A stretch of 64,000 nucleotides of DNA from Dyadobacter sp. NIV53 (GTDB lineage: Bacteria; Bacteroidota; Bacteroidia; Cytophagales; Spirosomataceae). How positions within the stretch are numbered: position 1 is the first letter of the stretch; every line of letters starts with the position of its first letter. The translations under genes and the position numbers were made by a program. The stretch lies in the NCBI RefSeq assembly GCF_019711195.1, contig NZ_CP081299.1, forward strand, positions 7,102,501 to 7,166,500. Direction: 5' to 3'. A model generated the notes under the pieces. It saw nothing but the letters and a program-made list of their open reading frames with translations. It was not told the DNA's origin and did no database searches. Shown here piece by piece: positions 25,235 through 34,144 of the stretch.

Positions 25235-25537
25235 ATGATCTATGAAAAAACATTTTTGCAGATTGATGAAAGCTTAGTCAGGATCATAATTACCGGACAT
25301 ATCGCACCAGGTGGCTCATGGATGAGGACAGAAATGGAGGTGCTTGTTGAAAATCCTGATGACAAATGTTTTTATCCTCCTGTTACAGCAGGCCATTTTG
25401 CATACGCCAAATTGAAAATGCTGAACAAGGAACAGGCCGGACAATTACAGATTTTTTACAGCGGGATTACTGTCGGACAAATTAATCAGGCGCTTGCCGA
25501 ATTTGAACAGATCAGGAAATCTTCTGTCATTTATTGA
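25235..25537 (+). CDS. Hypothetical small protein, first of a tandem paralogous pair
   Basis: The 100-aa protein has no signal peptide or membrane segment and I recognise no named family. It aligns along its whole length with the next gene: the shared pattern is EKxF at residues 4-7, LVxxIIT at about 14-20, AHxxYxKLKxL-like FAYAKLKML, EQAGQLQIFYSG, and a terminal ALAEFEQ. This is clear tandem duplication with strong divergence. The alternating strand pattern suggests a small alpha/beta domain. The role is unknown; the linked AraC-type regulator just downstream may act with it. Confidence 0.7.
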   Translation: MIYEKTFLQIDESLVRIIITGHIAPGGSWMRTEMEVLVENPDDKCFYPPVTAGHFAYAKLKMLNKEQAGQLQIFYSGITVGQINQALAEFEQIRKSSVIY

Positions 25538-25664
25538 AGTACACCGCCAATACAGAATGATATTTTACCTATCTGTTATCTCTGAATTAACTTATAGTTA
25601 AGTGGGTTTTTATGTGCTTACCATTCAATAAATTTGTTTGGTAAACCAGTTACATGAAATAAGA

Positions 25665-25985
25665 ATGAGACACGAGAAAGCATTTGTTTTGCCAACAGGA
25701 CGGTTGGTGAAGGTTATTATCACAAGTTATTTAGCTGAGGATCTGTCGAAAGTGAGCGTTGAAATTGAAGTGTTCATTAAGGACGAAAGAGATGAACACT
25801 TTCGTGTGCCAATTGGCACTGCACATCCCAGATACTGGAAACTTAAAAGACTGGACTCAGAGCAGGCAAGGGTAATGCAAATCCGGTATAGCGGACTGAC
25901 GCAACGCCAGCTGAGACGTGCCTTAAAAGAATTTGAACAAATGCCTGCCCCTGTAAAAACCTGTGATGTTGCTGACTTTTGCTAA
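25665..25985 (+). CDS. Hypothetical small protein, second of a tandem paralogous pair
   Basis: The chosen ATG at 25665 gives 106 aa and aligns exactly with the start of its paralogue (MRHEKAF against MIYEKTF). The open frame extends nine codons upstream without matching. Shared residues include LVxxIITSY, EVEVFIK-type EIEVFIK, the AHPRYWKLKRL strand, EQARVMQIRYSG and ALKEFEQ. The C-terminus adds PAPVKTCDVADFC with two Cys absent from the first copy. No family or function is recognised. The next regulator gene begins 89 bp downstream of its stop, in the same direction. Confidence 0.7.
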   Translation: MRHEKAFVLPTGRLVKVIITSYLAEDLSKVSVEIEVFIKDERDEHFRVPIGTAHPRYWKLKRLDSEQARVMQIRYSGLTQRQLRRALKEFEQMPAPVKTCDVADFC

Positions 25986-26074
25986 GATCGGCTGCTGGAA
26001 AATCCAATCGGAAATCCTGCTGCCATTTAAATAGAACCCCGGCCAAACTGTTTGATGGTAATCAGAAATACACG

Positions 26075-26851
26075 ATGAAAAAAATTGAGGATTACAAAAA
26101 ATCTGCCTTGTTTTTTGAAGGTTGCATTTCATTTATTACAGAAGTCTCTCCCGACACGGATTACTATCATCATTGCTATAAACTGGTCATTAACCTGGGC
26201 CAAAGTTTCGGTTGTCTGATTGATGGGCAGACGCTGGATGGTTTACAGGGATTAATCATCAACCAGGCCACTCCGCATACTTTATTTTCACCAAATGCAA
26301 AATTGCTTGTCAGTTATATTGAAATTGACAGTTTTCGTGGCTGGCAGCTGCGTGGTTTGTTAAATGGACAAGCTTTTGTGAACATGAACTGTCTTTTATC
26401 GCCAATTCAACTGGAACATGCGATTCCTTCCAACTATAATGAGTTGCCCGATGGAATATTGGGTGGTTTTGTAAAGGTGCTGATGGAATCTGTTTTTATT
26501 ATGCCGCCTCCGGACAGTTTTATCGTTAACCAATCCGTACAGCTAGCGTTGCAGTTTATTGAATCAAATCTTGATAATTCCCTTGAAGCAGAAGATATTG
26601 CGTGCGCCATTAATATGTCATCCGAGCATTTTCGCTATCTGTTCGTTCAGCAAATGAGCATACCTTTTGCCCATTATGTAAAATGGAAACGAATCAGGAA
26701 ATCAATTGCTGAGGCACTTTCCAATGATAACACACAGGTTTTATCTTATTCTGATTTTATCTTAAATCATCTCGATTCCGACCGCGTCTTCAAAAAGGTT
26801 TTTGGAATGAGCCGAAGCGCCTTATTGAGAAAAAGCCGTCTTTTGATATAA
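26075..26851 (+). CDS. AraC-like transcriptional regulator
   Basis: From the ATG at 26075 the protein has 258 aa: MKKIEDYKKSALFFEG, an N-terminal sensor-like domain with TPHTLFSPNAKLLVSYIEI, and a C-terminal AraC/XylS-type domain. The first HTH is visible as AEDIACAINMSSEHFRYLFVQQM. The second is degenerate: the usual GFSDxSYFxxxFKKxxGxSPxxFR is replaced by LNHLDSDRVFKKVFGMSRSALLRK. The upstream 32 codons of the open frame overlap the previous gene and look non-coding. It follows the paralogous small-protein pair and may control them, but no operator is recognisable. Confidence 0.75.
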   Translation: MKKIEDYKKSALFFEGCISFITEVSPDTDYYHHCYKLVINLGQSFGCLIDGQTLDGLQGLIINQATPHTLFSPNAKLLVSYIEIDSFRGWQLRGLLNGQAFVNMNCLLSPIQLEHAIPSNYNELPDGILGGFVKVLMESVFIMPPPDSFIVNQSVQLALQFIESNLDNSLEAEDIACAINMSSEHFRYLFVQQMSIPFAHYVKWKRIRKSIAEALSNDNTQVLSYSDFILNHLDSDRVFKKVFGMSRSALLRKSRLLI

Positions 26852-26882
26852 TATGTTTTGACCTAAATGCATTGTGATATAT

Positions 26883-27998
26883 TTAACGCAACTCGCACCA
26901 TAACAGGTGATGATCGCTTGCTGCATGTATTGGCTTTTTGAGTTCATGATAAACCTCCCATCTAACCGGACGGCTCCCGGGCCAGGCACCCTTCCGAAAT
27001 AATCCCGATGCAGTAACCCTGCCATACAATGCAGGAGACAATAAAATATAATCAATTTTATCCGAATCATTTCCAAGGCCAAAAGTACCGTTACCCGGAA
27101 ATGTGCCTGTGTCAAAACTCGGATGAGTAGAAACGTCCTGCAGGTCAGTGCCCAGTAAAAGTTTTTGTATTGGCATGCTGTCCGGTGTATCATTCAGGTC
27201 TCCCAGTACTGCCACATTTGGAAAACCATCCGATATCAGCCTGTTATAAATTTCCGCAGTTCTTATTGCCTGATTCTGCCTCATGTTTTGTGCAGCCGGA
27301 TCATTACCGCCAAATTTACTTTTGAAATGATTGGGCAATATCCATATATCCTCACCCTCGGGAGTACGCACACAATATTCCGGGCAATCCCGGCTATATA
27401 CAGGCAGGCCTTCTGAGTCTGGGTCATTGATATGGCTTCTCATCAGACCTATATCAAAGCCATTTTTAGTCATAAGTCCAACATCGATGCCCCGTTCATC
27501 ATTCCCATCTATAAGCATCACATTACGGTAAGGTTTGCCGTCAATTTGGGTCAATACATAATCACTGAATTGTTTTAATGCAATACGGTTTTCGGCTTCA
27601 ACAACTGCCAGAATATCTGCATTAACATCTCTGAGCACCCTCCCAGTATTCATTACAGCTACTTCATTGACAGGCGCCATTTTTAATTCTGCCCAACCAA
27701 CCCAGTCAGCACGGCCATTCGCAACGATTTCATAATCATTGCCACTTAGCGGTCTTTTTATAAGTTTACCTCTGATTTTCCTGAGCAATATGTAAGTGGC
27801 ATTATTAGTTTTAAGCAGCCCGGTCTCCTCCATGATTTCTAATATCCGCAGCTTGTCCGAAGTTTCGTAAACCGGTTTTTGGAATAACTCATTCAGTTTT
27901 GCCTGAAGTTTAATGACCCGGCGTGCTTCAGGTGTGTCATCGTTAAATGCCTTGGCACGGTCAAAAAGATTTTCAACATTATAGGATGCAATTTTCAT
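26883..27998 (-). CDS. Endonuclease/exonuclease/phosphatase (EEP) family protein
   Basis: The ATG at 27998 gives 371 aa starting MKIASYNVENLFDRAKAF, the first EEP motif with catalytic Asn. Later come AVVEAENRIALKQF (metal-ligand Glu), the DERGIDVGLM segment, LPNHFKSK, LGDLNDTPDS (catalytic Asp/Asn) and a terminal ASDHHLLWCE with the His-base pair. No signal peptide is visible, so a cytoplasmic location is likely. Substrates in this fold range from nucleic acid to phospholipid and phosphoinositide. The stop lies 31 bp from the convergent AraC-like gene. The longer frame adds 18 non-matching residues. Confidence 0.85.
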   Translation of the reverse strand: MKIASYNVENLFDRAKAFNDDTPEARRVIKLQAKLNELFQKPVYETSDKLRILEIMEETGLLKTNNATYILLRKIRGKLIKRPLSGNDYEIVANGRADWVGWAELKMAPVNEVAVMNTGRVLRDVNADILAVVEAENRIALKQFSDYVLTQIDGKPYRNVMLIDGNDERGIDVGLMTKNGFDIGLMRSHINDPDSEGLPVYSRDCPEYCVRTPEGEDIWILPNHFKSKFGGNDPAAQNMRQNQAIRTAEIYNRLISDGFPNVAVLGDLNDTPDSMPIQKLLLGTDLQDVSTHPSFDTGTFPGNGTFGLGNDSDKIDYILLSPALYGRVTASGLFRKGAWPGSRPVRWEVYHELKKPIHAASDHHLLWCELR

Positions 27999-28259
27999 AT
28001 GCAATTCAGAAATTAATACGCATTGATTATATAAAATTAATCTGTGAATCAATCTGTTATATTTCCGGTGAGTAAGAATAACAAAAAATTAATATTGTCC
28101 AGCCAATTCGTTAATCGTATGCATGCACCTTTCTTTCGGGATCAGTTCATATTAATAAATTGTAAAAATTGATGTTTTACCAAAAACCAGTAGCTGAAAT
28201 TCGATCTTTGTAATTAATTTAATGAACCACTTTCAAGTATTTTATACAATTTTCAAATC

Positions 28260-29050
28260 ATGAAATTCCAAAACATTTTATTTATCTGCCTGATATTGTT
28301 TTGTTCGTCAACAGTGGTTTTTAGTCAGTCTGTTAATCCTGATTTTAAACTGATCGCGCACCGGGGTGGGGTAGTGGATAGTGCATCTGCTGAAAATAGC
28401 CTGTCAGCACTTCGCCGGGCTGTGGAAAGTGGATATTATATGGTTGAAATAGATTTAAGAGTCACTAAAGACAATGTGCTGGTGACTCATCATGACCGTA
28501 ACCTGATACGTGATTTTGGGGTGGATGCCAATGTCTCCTCCGTGAACTGGAAAGAGATAAAAAGACTATAGGAAAAAAGGGCAATAAAGTATTGAAATTG
28601 GAAGATGTACTGCAATACAGTCAGGGAAAAATTCAGATTATGCTGGATAATAAAATAAGTGGAAATGACACAGTCCTTTTTAACAGTGTCATAAAAATGC
28701 TTAAAAAATATGATTTGTTTGAAAATGCTTTGATGATTGGTACGGATGAATCCACTGAATTTTTTACAGGAAAGATAAAGCTGAGCTGTACCCGCAAACA
28801 GTTGGAAGAGAATATGCTTAAACCTGGGTTTAAAGCAGAGAACTATTACCTTTTTTCAGGCAATATTTCAAAAGAGGATGCTGAATGGGCAAAACAGCAA
28901 AAAATATTAACCGTAGGTGTTATTAATACCTGGGATTTGAAATCAGCTGATCCTCGCCGAAGTGCGGCCGAACTTGCGGATAAAATTAAATCAGCCGGAA
29001 TAAGCTATGTTCAGATTGATTCGGAATATGAGAAATATTTCAGACAGTAA
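28260..29050 (+). pseudogene. Glycerophosphodiester phosphodiesterase family gene, frameshifted
   Basis: Two frames together encode a GDPD protein of about 263 aa. The first (28260-28571) has a signal peptide (FICLILFCSSTVVFSQS), LIAHRGG, AENSL and MVEIDLRVTKDNVLVTHHD, which form the catalytic His/Glu/metal site. It stops after WKEIKRL. The second (from about 28560 to 29050 in the -1 frame) continues KGNKVLKLEDVLQYSQGK and ends in a GDPD-like QIDSEYEKY. One added A in the five-A run of ATAAAAAGA restores KEIKKTIGKKGNK. The break sits within the barrel, so the upper frame alone would not fold. It directly precedes the SusC/D pair. Confidence 0.8.
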
Positions 29051-29139
29051 TAAGAAGTAATTATATATTGGTACAGATAACTTTCGAAACTTCAAGTAAC
29101 TTAAAACAGAGTTTACATATACTTAACAATTCGCAAATA

Positions 29140-29167
29140 TTGAGGTAATACTGTTAGTCTAGTTTTG
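29140..29167 (+). promoter_or_regulatory. Predicted promoter of the SusC/SusD operon
   Basis: A -33-like TTG (29140-29142) and a -7 TAGTTTTG (29160-29167) are separated by 17 nt, in good agreement with the Bacteroidota sigma-ABfr promoter. The start of susC follows 28 bp later. Confidence 0.6.
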
Positions 29168-29194
29168 CATTTTATAAATGTAAACAGCTAACAA

Positions 29195-32100
29195 ATGATT
29201 CTTCACTCTACGACTTTTAAAACAGTCATTTTAAGTATCCTGCTGCTCTGTACCATTCAGGTTATGGGCCAGACCAGCGTAAAAGGCAAAGTGACCGACC
29301 AGCAAACCGGCGAAGTAATACCGGGCGCCAGTATCATTGTAAAAGGGACCAATTCAGGAACCGGAACCAACGCCGAAGGAATTTACGAACTGAACGTTCC
29401 TGATTCAAAATCTATTTTAATTTTCTCATTCGTAGGATTTTCTACCCAGGAAATTGCGCTGAACGGCCGTTCACAGCTGGATGTAGTTCTGAGCACCGAT
29501 CTTAAACAGCTAAATGAGGTAGTTGTTACCGCATTAGGTATCAAAAAAGATGTTCGCCGGATTGGGGTGGCCATTCAGACAGTAGACGGAGCTTCAACTA
29601 TAAAAGCCAGGGAACCAAATGCTATCAATGCACTGGCCGGAAAAGTAGCTGGACTAACCATCGGTGCACAGCCGGAACTCCTGAGAAAACCAAATATCAT
29701 GTTGAGGGGTAACTCAGATGTACTTTTTGTAGTGGATGGTGTGCCTGTAAACTCTGATACATGGAATGTAAGCCCGGACGACATTGATACTTACTCCGTT
29801 CTGAAAGGTGCGAGTGCATCTGCCTTATACGGTTTCAGGGGTAAAAATGGTGCCATTCTGATCACTACGAAAAGAGGTACCAAAGACAAACGTGGGTTTT
29901 CAGTTGATGTGAATTCTTCCACTATGGTCGATAAAGGATTTTATTCCATCCCAAAAGTACAGGACGAATATGGCCCTGGTGATCACGGCCGGTATGCGTT
30001 TGTAAATGGTGCAGGTGGCGGGTTAAATGACGGCGACTATGATGGTGGCTGGGGACCGAGATTTGAAGGCCAGCTGATTACACAATATGACAGTCCGGTA
30101 GATCCAATTACGGGTGTTCGTTCCGGTACACCATGGATCAATCGCGGAAAAGACAATCTTAAGCGTTTTCTGAAACCAGGTATTTTGTCAACCAATAACG
30201 TATCCGTTTCTTCATCGGGCGACAAATACAATCTTCGTTTTTCGGCATCTAATACTTTCCAGAAAGGGATAGTACCAAATACCAAGCTGAACATTACCAA
30301 TTTTAATGTAACGGGAGATTTTAAATTTTCTGAAAAGCTTAGTTTTACGTCTAACCTGCAATACAACAGACAATATTCACCCAATATTCCTGACGTTAAT
30401 TACGGACCTAACTCGATCATTTACAACATGGTATTCTGGGCCGGTGCTGACTGGAATGTAGACGATATGCGTAATTACTGGCAGCCTGGAAAGGAAGGTA
30501 CACAGCAGATCTACGCGGAATATCAGCGTTACAATAACCCTTATTTCATGAGTTATGAATGGCTTCGTGGCCATCAGAAAACAGACATTATCGGTCAGGC
30601 GGCGATGACATACAAAATCAATGATTTTCTGGAAGCATCATTAAGGACACAAATCACAACGTGGAATCTTTTCAGGAATGAAAAAATGCCGTATTCTGCC
30701 ACTTCTTATGGCCGTGAAGAACGAAGAGGTGATTATCGTGAAGACCGCCGTAACCTGTTCGAGAACAATACTGATGTCTTGATTAAATTTGATAAAGACC
30801 TTTTTGAGGGCTTTAACTCTAAAATATGGGCAGGTGGTAATATCCGCAGTTTTGAATACAGTTCACAATATGGTTCTACGGATTATCTGAACGTACCTGG
30901 CCTTTACAATTTCAATAACTCTTACAGGCCGGTTAAAACTTCCAATTTCAATTCTGCCATGCGTGTGAACTCAGCTTATTATTCAGCGGATTTTACATAT
31001 AAAGATTATTTTACTTTATCCACTACCGGCCGTGTTGACAAGCTCTCCACTTTGAAAGCTGGAAATAATACCTTTTTCTATCCATCCGTTGCAGGTTCTA
31101 CGGTTTTGTCTGACTTTTTGCCAATACCTGAAATTGTGTCCTTTCTTAAATTGCGTGCATCTTATGCCAATGTGAAAGACGGTTTGACCAAGTCAACTAT
31201 TGGTACTACACCTGCATTGGGTGATGGCAATCCATTGGGATATGGAGATCAGTATTATTCACCTTATGATGGTCCAACTTACCAGAATGCAGCCGTGTAT
31301 TCCACACCGTTTGCTTACAATAATACACCAGCTGCTTATTTTACCAATACCATAAATAATCCGGATCTGATACCAAGTACGACATCTCAAACGGAACTTG
31401 GATTGGATATACGCGTATTGAAAAACAGGATCGGTCTGGATATGACCTATTTTATTTCTCATGATGGCCCAAGGATATTTGCGCTTCCTGTAACCACGAC
31501 TACGGGATATGAAAATTACCTGGTAAATGGTATCAAGACAAAGAAAACAGGTTTTGAGCTTGCGTTAACGGGTTCAATACTAAAAAATCCGAGTGGCCTA
31601 AACTGGGATATAATAGCGAATTATTCAACATTTAAGGAAGTTTATACAGAGCTTTACCCGGGTGTAAATGCTTTAAATACATTTTATAAAGTAGGGGACA
31701 GGCTGGATAAATTTTATGGCCGTGCATTTGCAAGAACCGCAGACGGACAGATCATCAATGATGTTTCAGGAAGTCCGATTTATTCACCTGTCAGCCAGTA
31801 CCTGGGCAATGTAAATCCTAAGTTTGTTTTTGGGATCAACAACAAATTCTCTTACAAAAATATAAATCTGAGTTTCCAATTTGACGGACGTATCGGTGGT
31901 GTAATTTCGAATTATGTTCAGAAACAGACTTTCCGTGGCGGAAGAAACGCAAAGCTGGCTCAAGGAGCGCTTGGTGAGGCCCGTTATCAGGATTGGCTTG
32001 GATTTAAAAACGGTGAAACCGACAATAAAAATTATCTGGGAGAAGGTGTCCAGATCAGCAATGGTAAAGCACCTAATTTTGATATCGACGGTAAGATCAC

Positions 32101-32431
32101 AAATCTTTCTGAATTGCATTTTGCCCCTAATACTACCAAACAATATGTTCAGGACTGGGTGAGCCGTTATTACAATACCGAAGAAGGAAATCTTATGAGC
32201 CGTTCTTTTGCCATGCTGCGCGAAGTCGTGATCGGCTATACAATCCCTTCCAAATGGCTTGTTCAGAGTAAATTCATCCGTAATGCTTCTGTTTCACTGG
32301 TTGGAAGAAACCTGTTGTATTTTGCTGAAAGTAAAGACATTGATCTGAACCAGTATACCTCTGGTAATGAATCAGGACCGCAAACGCCTTCCATGCGCCG
32401 TTATGGTGTGAATGTGAGCCTTTCTTTTTAA
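29195..32431 (+). CDS. SusC/RagA family TonB-linked outer membrane protein
   Basis: The 1078-aa receptor has a signal peptide (LSILLLCTIQVMGQ) and a carboxypeptidase-regulatory-like domain (VKGKVTDQQTGEVIPGASII, about 30-48). The SusC signature LNEVVVTALGIKKDVR appears around residue 105-121, followed by a plug and a C-terminal 22-strand barrel ending in an aromatic strand (YGVNVSLSF). It has no STN domain, so it is probably not coupled to an anti-sigma factor. It forms the import pore with the SusD partner, which starts within 1-42 bp of its stop (TAATG overlap). The imported ligand is unknown; the neighbouring GDPD suggests phosphodiesters. Confidence 0.95.
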   Translation: MILHSTTFKTVILSILLLCTIQVMGQTSVKGKVTDQQTGEVIPGASIIVKGTNSGTGTNAEGIYELNVPDSKSILIFSFVGFSTQEIALNGRSQLDVVLSTDLKQLNEVVVTALGIKKDVRRIGVAIQTVDGASTIKAREPNAINALAGKVAGLTIGAQPELLRKPNIMLRGNSDVLFVVDGVPVNSDTWNVSPDDIDTYSVLKGASASALYGFRGKNGAILITTKRGTKDKRGFSVDVNSSTMVDKGFYSIPKVQDEYGPGDHGRYAFVNGAGGGLNDGDYDGGWGPRFEGQLITQYDSPVDPITGVRSGTPWINRGKDNLKRFLKPGILSTNNVSVSSSGDKYNLRFSASNTFQKGIVPNTKLNITNFNVTGDFKFSEKLSFTSNLQYNRQYSPNIPDVNYGPNSIIYNMVFWAGADWNVDDMRNYWQPGKEGTQQIYAEYQRYNNPYFMSYEWLRGHQKTDIIGQAAMTYKINDFLEASLRTQITTWNLFRNEKMPYSATSYGREERRGDYREDRRNLFENNTDVLIKFDKDLFEGFNSKIWAGGNIRSFEYSSQYGSTDYLNVPGLYNFNNSYRPVKTSNFNSAMRVNSAYYSADFTYKDYFTLSTTGRVDKLSTLKAGNNTFFYPSVAGSTVLSDFLPIPEIVSFLKLRASYANVKDGLTKSTIGTTPALGDGNPLGYGDQYYSPYDGPTYQNAAVYSTPFAYNNTPAAYFTNTINNPDLIPSTTSQTELGLDIRVLKNRIGLDMTYFISHDGPRIFALPVTTTTGYENYLVNGIKTKKTGFELALTGSILKNPSGLNWDIIANYSTFKEVYTELYPGVNALNTFYKVGDRLDKFYGRAFARTADGQIINDVSGSPIYSPVSQYLGNVNPKFVFGINNKFSYKNINLSFQFDGRIGGVISNYVQKQTFRGGRNAKLAQGALGEARYQDWLGFKNGETDNKNYLGEGVQISNGKAPNFDIDGKITNLSELHFAPNTTKQYVQDWVSRYYNTEEGNLMSRSFAMLREVVIGYTIPSKWLVQSKFIRNASVSLVGRNLLYFAESKDIDLNQYTSGNESGPQTPSMRRYGVNVSLSF

Positions 32432-32472
32432 TGAAAAACAGCAACAGAAATTTAAAATTTAACATCGAAATC

Positions 32473-34068
32473 ATGCATCGTCATAAAATATTTTTTATAC
32501 TGTTAACCCTGTCTTCCCTGTTTTTTACAGGATGTGACCGGAGTTTTGAAGAACTGGAAAAAGATCCGAACCGTGCCATTACCGCACCTGCATCGCTTAT
32601 TTTGCAAGGAATTGAATGGGATATGTACAACAATACAGGAAGGCCATTCAGCTCCGAAATGCGCTGGAACCAGTTTTATGCTATTAACTACAATTACTAC
32701 GGAAACAACGAGTACCAGTGGTCAGCTTTTCAAAACCATTATTCCACACTTAAAAATGTGGTGCAGATGGAAATCGAACATAAAAAGACAGGTGCTGCGG
32801 ATGTAAATGGTTATTCAGCATTAGGTAAATTTTTCCGCGCGTTTTTTATGGATCAGATGTCTGCAAGAGCGGGTGATCTGCCTATGACAGACGCATTACA
32901 GGGCCGCGAAAACCTTAATCCAAAATACGATACCCAAAAACAGATCTACGTGCAAATTCTTCAGTTACTGGATGGCGCAAATAGTGACATTACATCCCTG
33001 ATTGCTAAGGGAGAAACAACTGTGGAAGGTGATTTCTACTTTACTGGGAAACTGGCAAACTGGCAAAAAGTGATTAATGCATTCAGGCTCAGAATGCTGA
33101 TTCGTTTAAGCAAAAAAGAAGCGGATGCGGATCTGAATATCAAAGCACAATTTGCAGAAATACTGAATAATCCTGCAAAATACCCATTGCCGGCGGCCAT
33201 GACAGATAATTTGCAGTTTGTATCCAACAATTATAATAAGTATCCTTCCAATCCGGACAATTTTGGATTTGATGCAACACGCCAGAACATGGCAGCTACT
33301 TATGTCGGACTGCTTACAGAACGTAAAGATCCGCGTGTGATGATCACAACGGAGCCAGCCGGTGCCCAGTTAAAAGCAGGAAAACTACCTTTGGATTATA
33401 CAGCTTTCGTTGGAGCAAGTTCAGGAGAAGGATTGGGGGATATGGCGGCAAAAGCGGGTATTGACAATGGTGCAGGGTTTGCTCCGGGTGCCTACTCATT
33501 TCAAAGCCGCTCCCGTTACTACACGACTTACACGGGGGAAAATGTGTTTATTGTGGGTTATCCGGAATTATGCTTCAATATTGCTGAGGGATTAAACCGC
33601 GGCTGGGCAACCGGAAATGCAGACCAGTGGTATCAGAAAGGGATCAGAGCTTCCATGGGATTTTACGGGATCAAAGACGGGGCAAATACGATGCAATATT
33701 CCCGAACAGGAGGTAAAGAAGCAAGTGACTTTACGAGTTATACGGTTGATTTTACTTATGACGCTTATCTGGCTCAGCCTCTTATCAAATACAGTGGAAA
33801 TAATACTGCCGGTTTAGAGCAGATTGTTACGCAAAAGTATCTTGCCTTTTTCATGAACTCGGGTATGGAAGCATATTTTAACTACCGCCGTACCGGTTTT
33901 CCTAAGTTTATGGTTGGAGTAGGAACAGGGAACGGGACACGTATTGCACTTCGCTGGCAATATCCGGTTTCTGAAAGAACCACAAATGCCGATAATTATA
34001 AGGCTTCGATAGACAGTCAGTTTGGCGGTAAAGATGATATAAATGATGTTATCTGGCTGAACAAATAG
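32473..34068 (+). CDS. SusD/RagB family nutrient-binding outer membrane lipoprotein
   Basis: From ATG 32473 the product has 531 aa and opens with a lipoprotein signal ending FFTGC, giving Cys21. An in-frame ATG at 32431 overlaps the susC stop as TAATG and would add 14 hydrophilic residues. Either start may be used and coupling is likely. The body is the SusD-like_2 type with YSALGKFFRAFFMDQM, a tetratricopeptide-rich helical core and the closing AYFNYRRTGFPKF (about 470) typical of this group. It lies on the outside of the outer membrane and delivers the ligand to the SusC pore. Confidence 0.93.
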   Translation: MHRHKIFFILLTLSSLFFTGCDRSFEELEKDPNRAITAPASLILQGIEWDMYNNTGRPFSSEMRWNQFYAINYNYYGNNEYQWSAFQNHYSTLKNVVQMEIEHKKTGAADVNGYSALGKFFRAFFMDQMSARAGDLPMTDALQGRENLNPKYDTQKQIYVQILQLLDGANSDITSLIAKGETTVEGDFYFTGKLANWQKVINAFRLRMLIRLSKKEADADLNIKAQFAEILNNPAKYPLPAAMTDNLQFVSNNYNKYPSNPDNFGFDATRQNMAATYVGLLTERKDPRVMITTEPAGAQLKAGKLPLDYTAFVGASSGEGLGDMAAKAGIDNGAGFAPGAYSFQSRSRYYTTYTGENVFIVGYPELCFNIAEGLNRGWATGNADQWYQKGIRASMGFYGIKDGANTMQYSRTGGKEASDFTSYTVDFTYDAYLAQPLIKYSGNNTAGLEQIVTQKYLAFFMNSGMEAYFNYRRTGFPKFMVGVGTGNGTRIALRWQYPVSERTTNADNYKASIDSQFGGKDDINDVIWLNK

Positions 34069-34097
34069 TTATGTAATCACCTTAGTGAATTTGCAGG

Positions 34098-34130
34098 ATT
34101 GCCCGGGTAGATTTGCCCGGGCAATTTTTT
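34098..34130 (+). terminator. Strong terminator of the SusC/SusD operon
   Basis: ATTGCCCGGG pairs with CCCGGGCAAT (10-bp perfect stem, 8-nt loop), followed by a run of T, about 30 bp after the SusD stop. Confidence 0.9.
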
Positions 34131-34144
34131 TATAATTAACTTGT

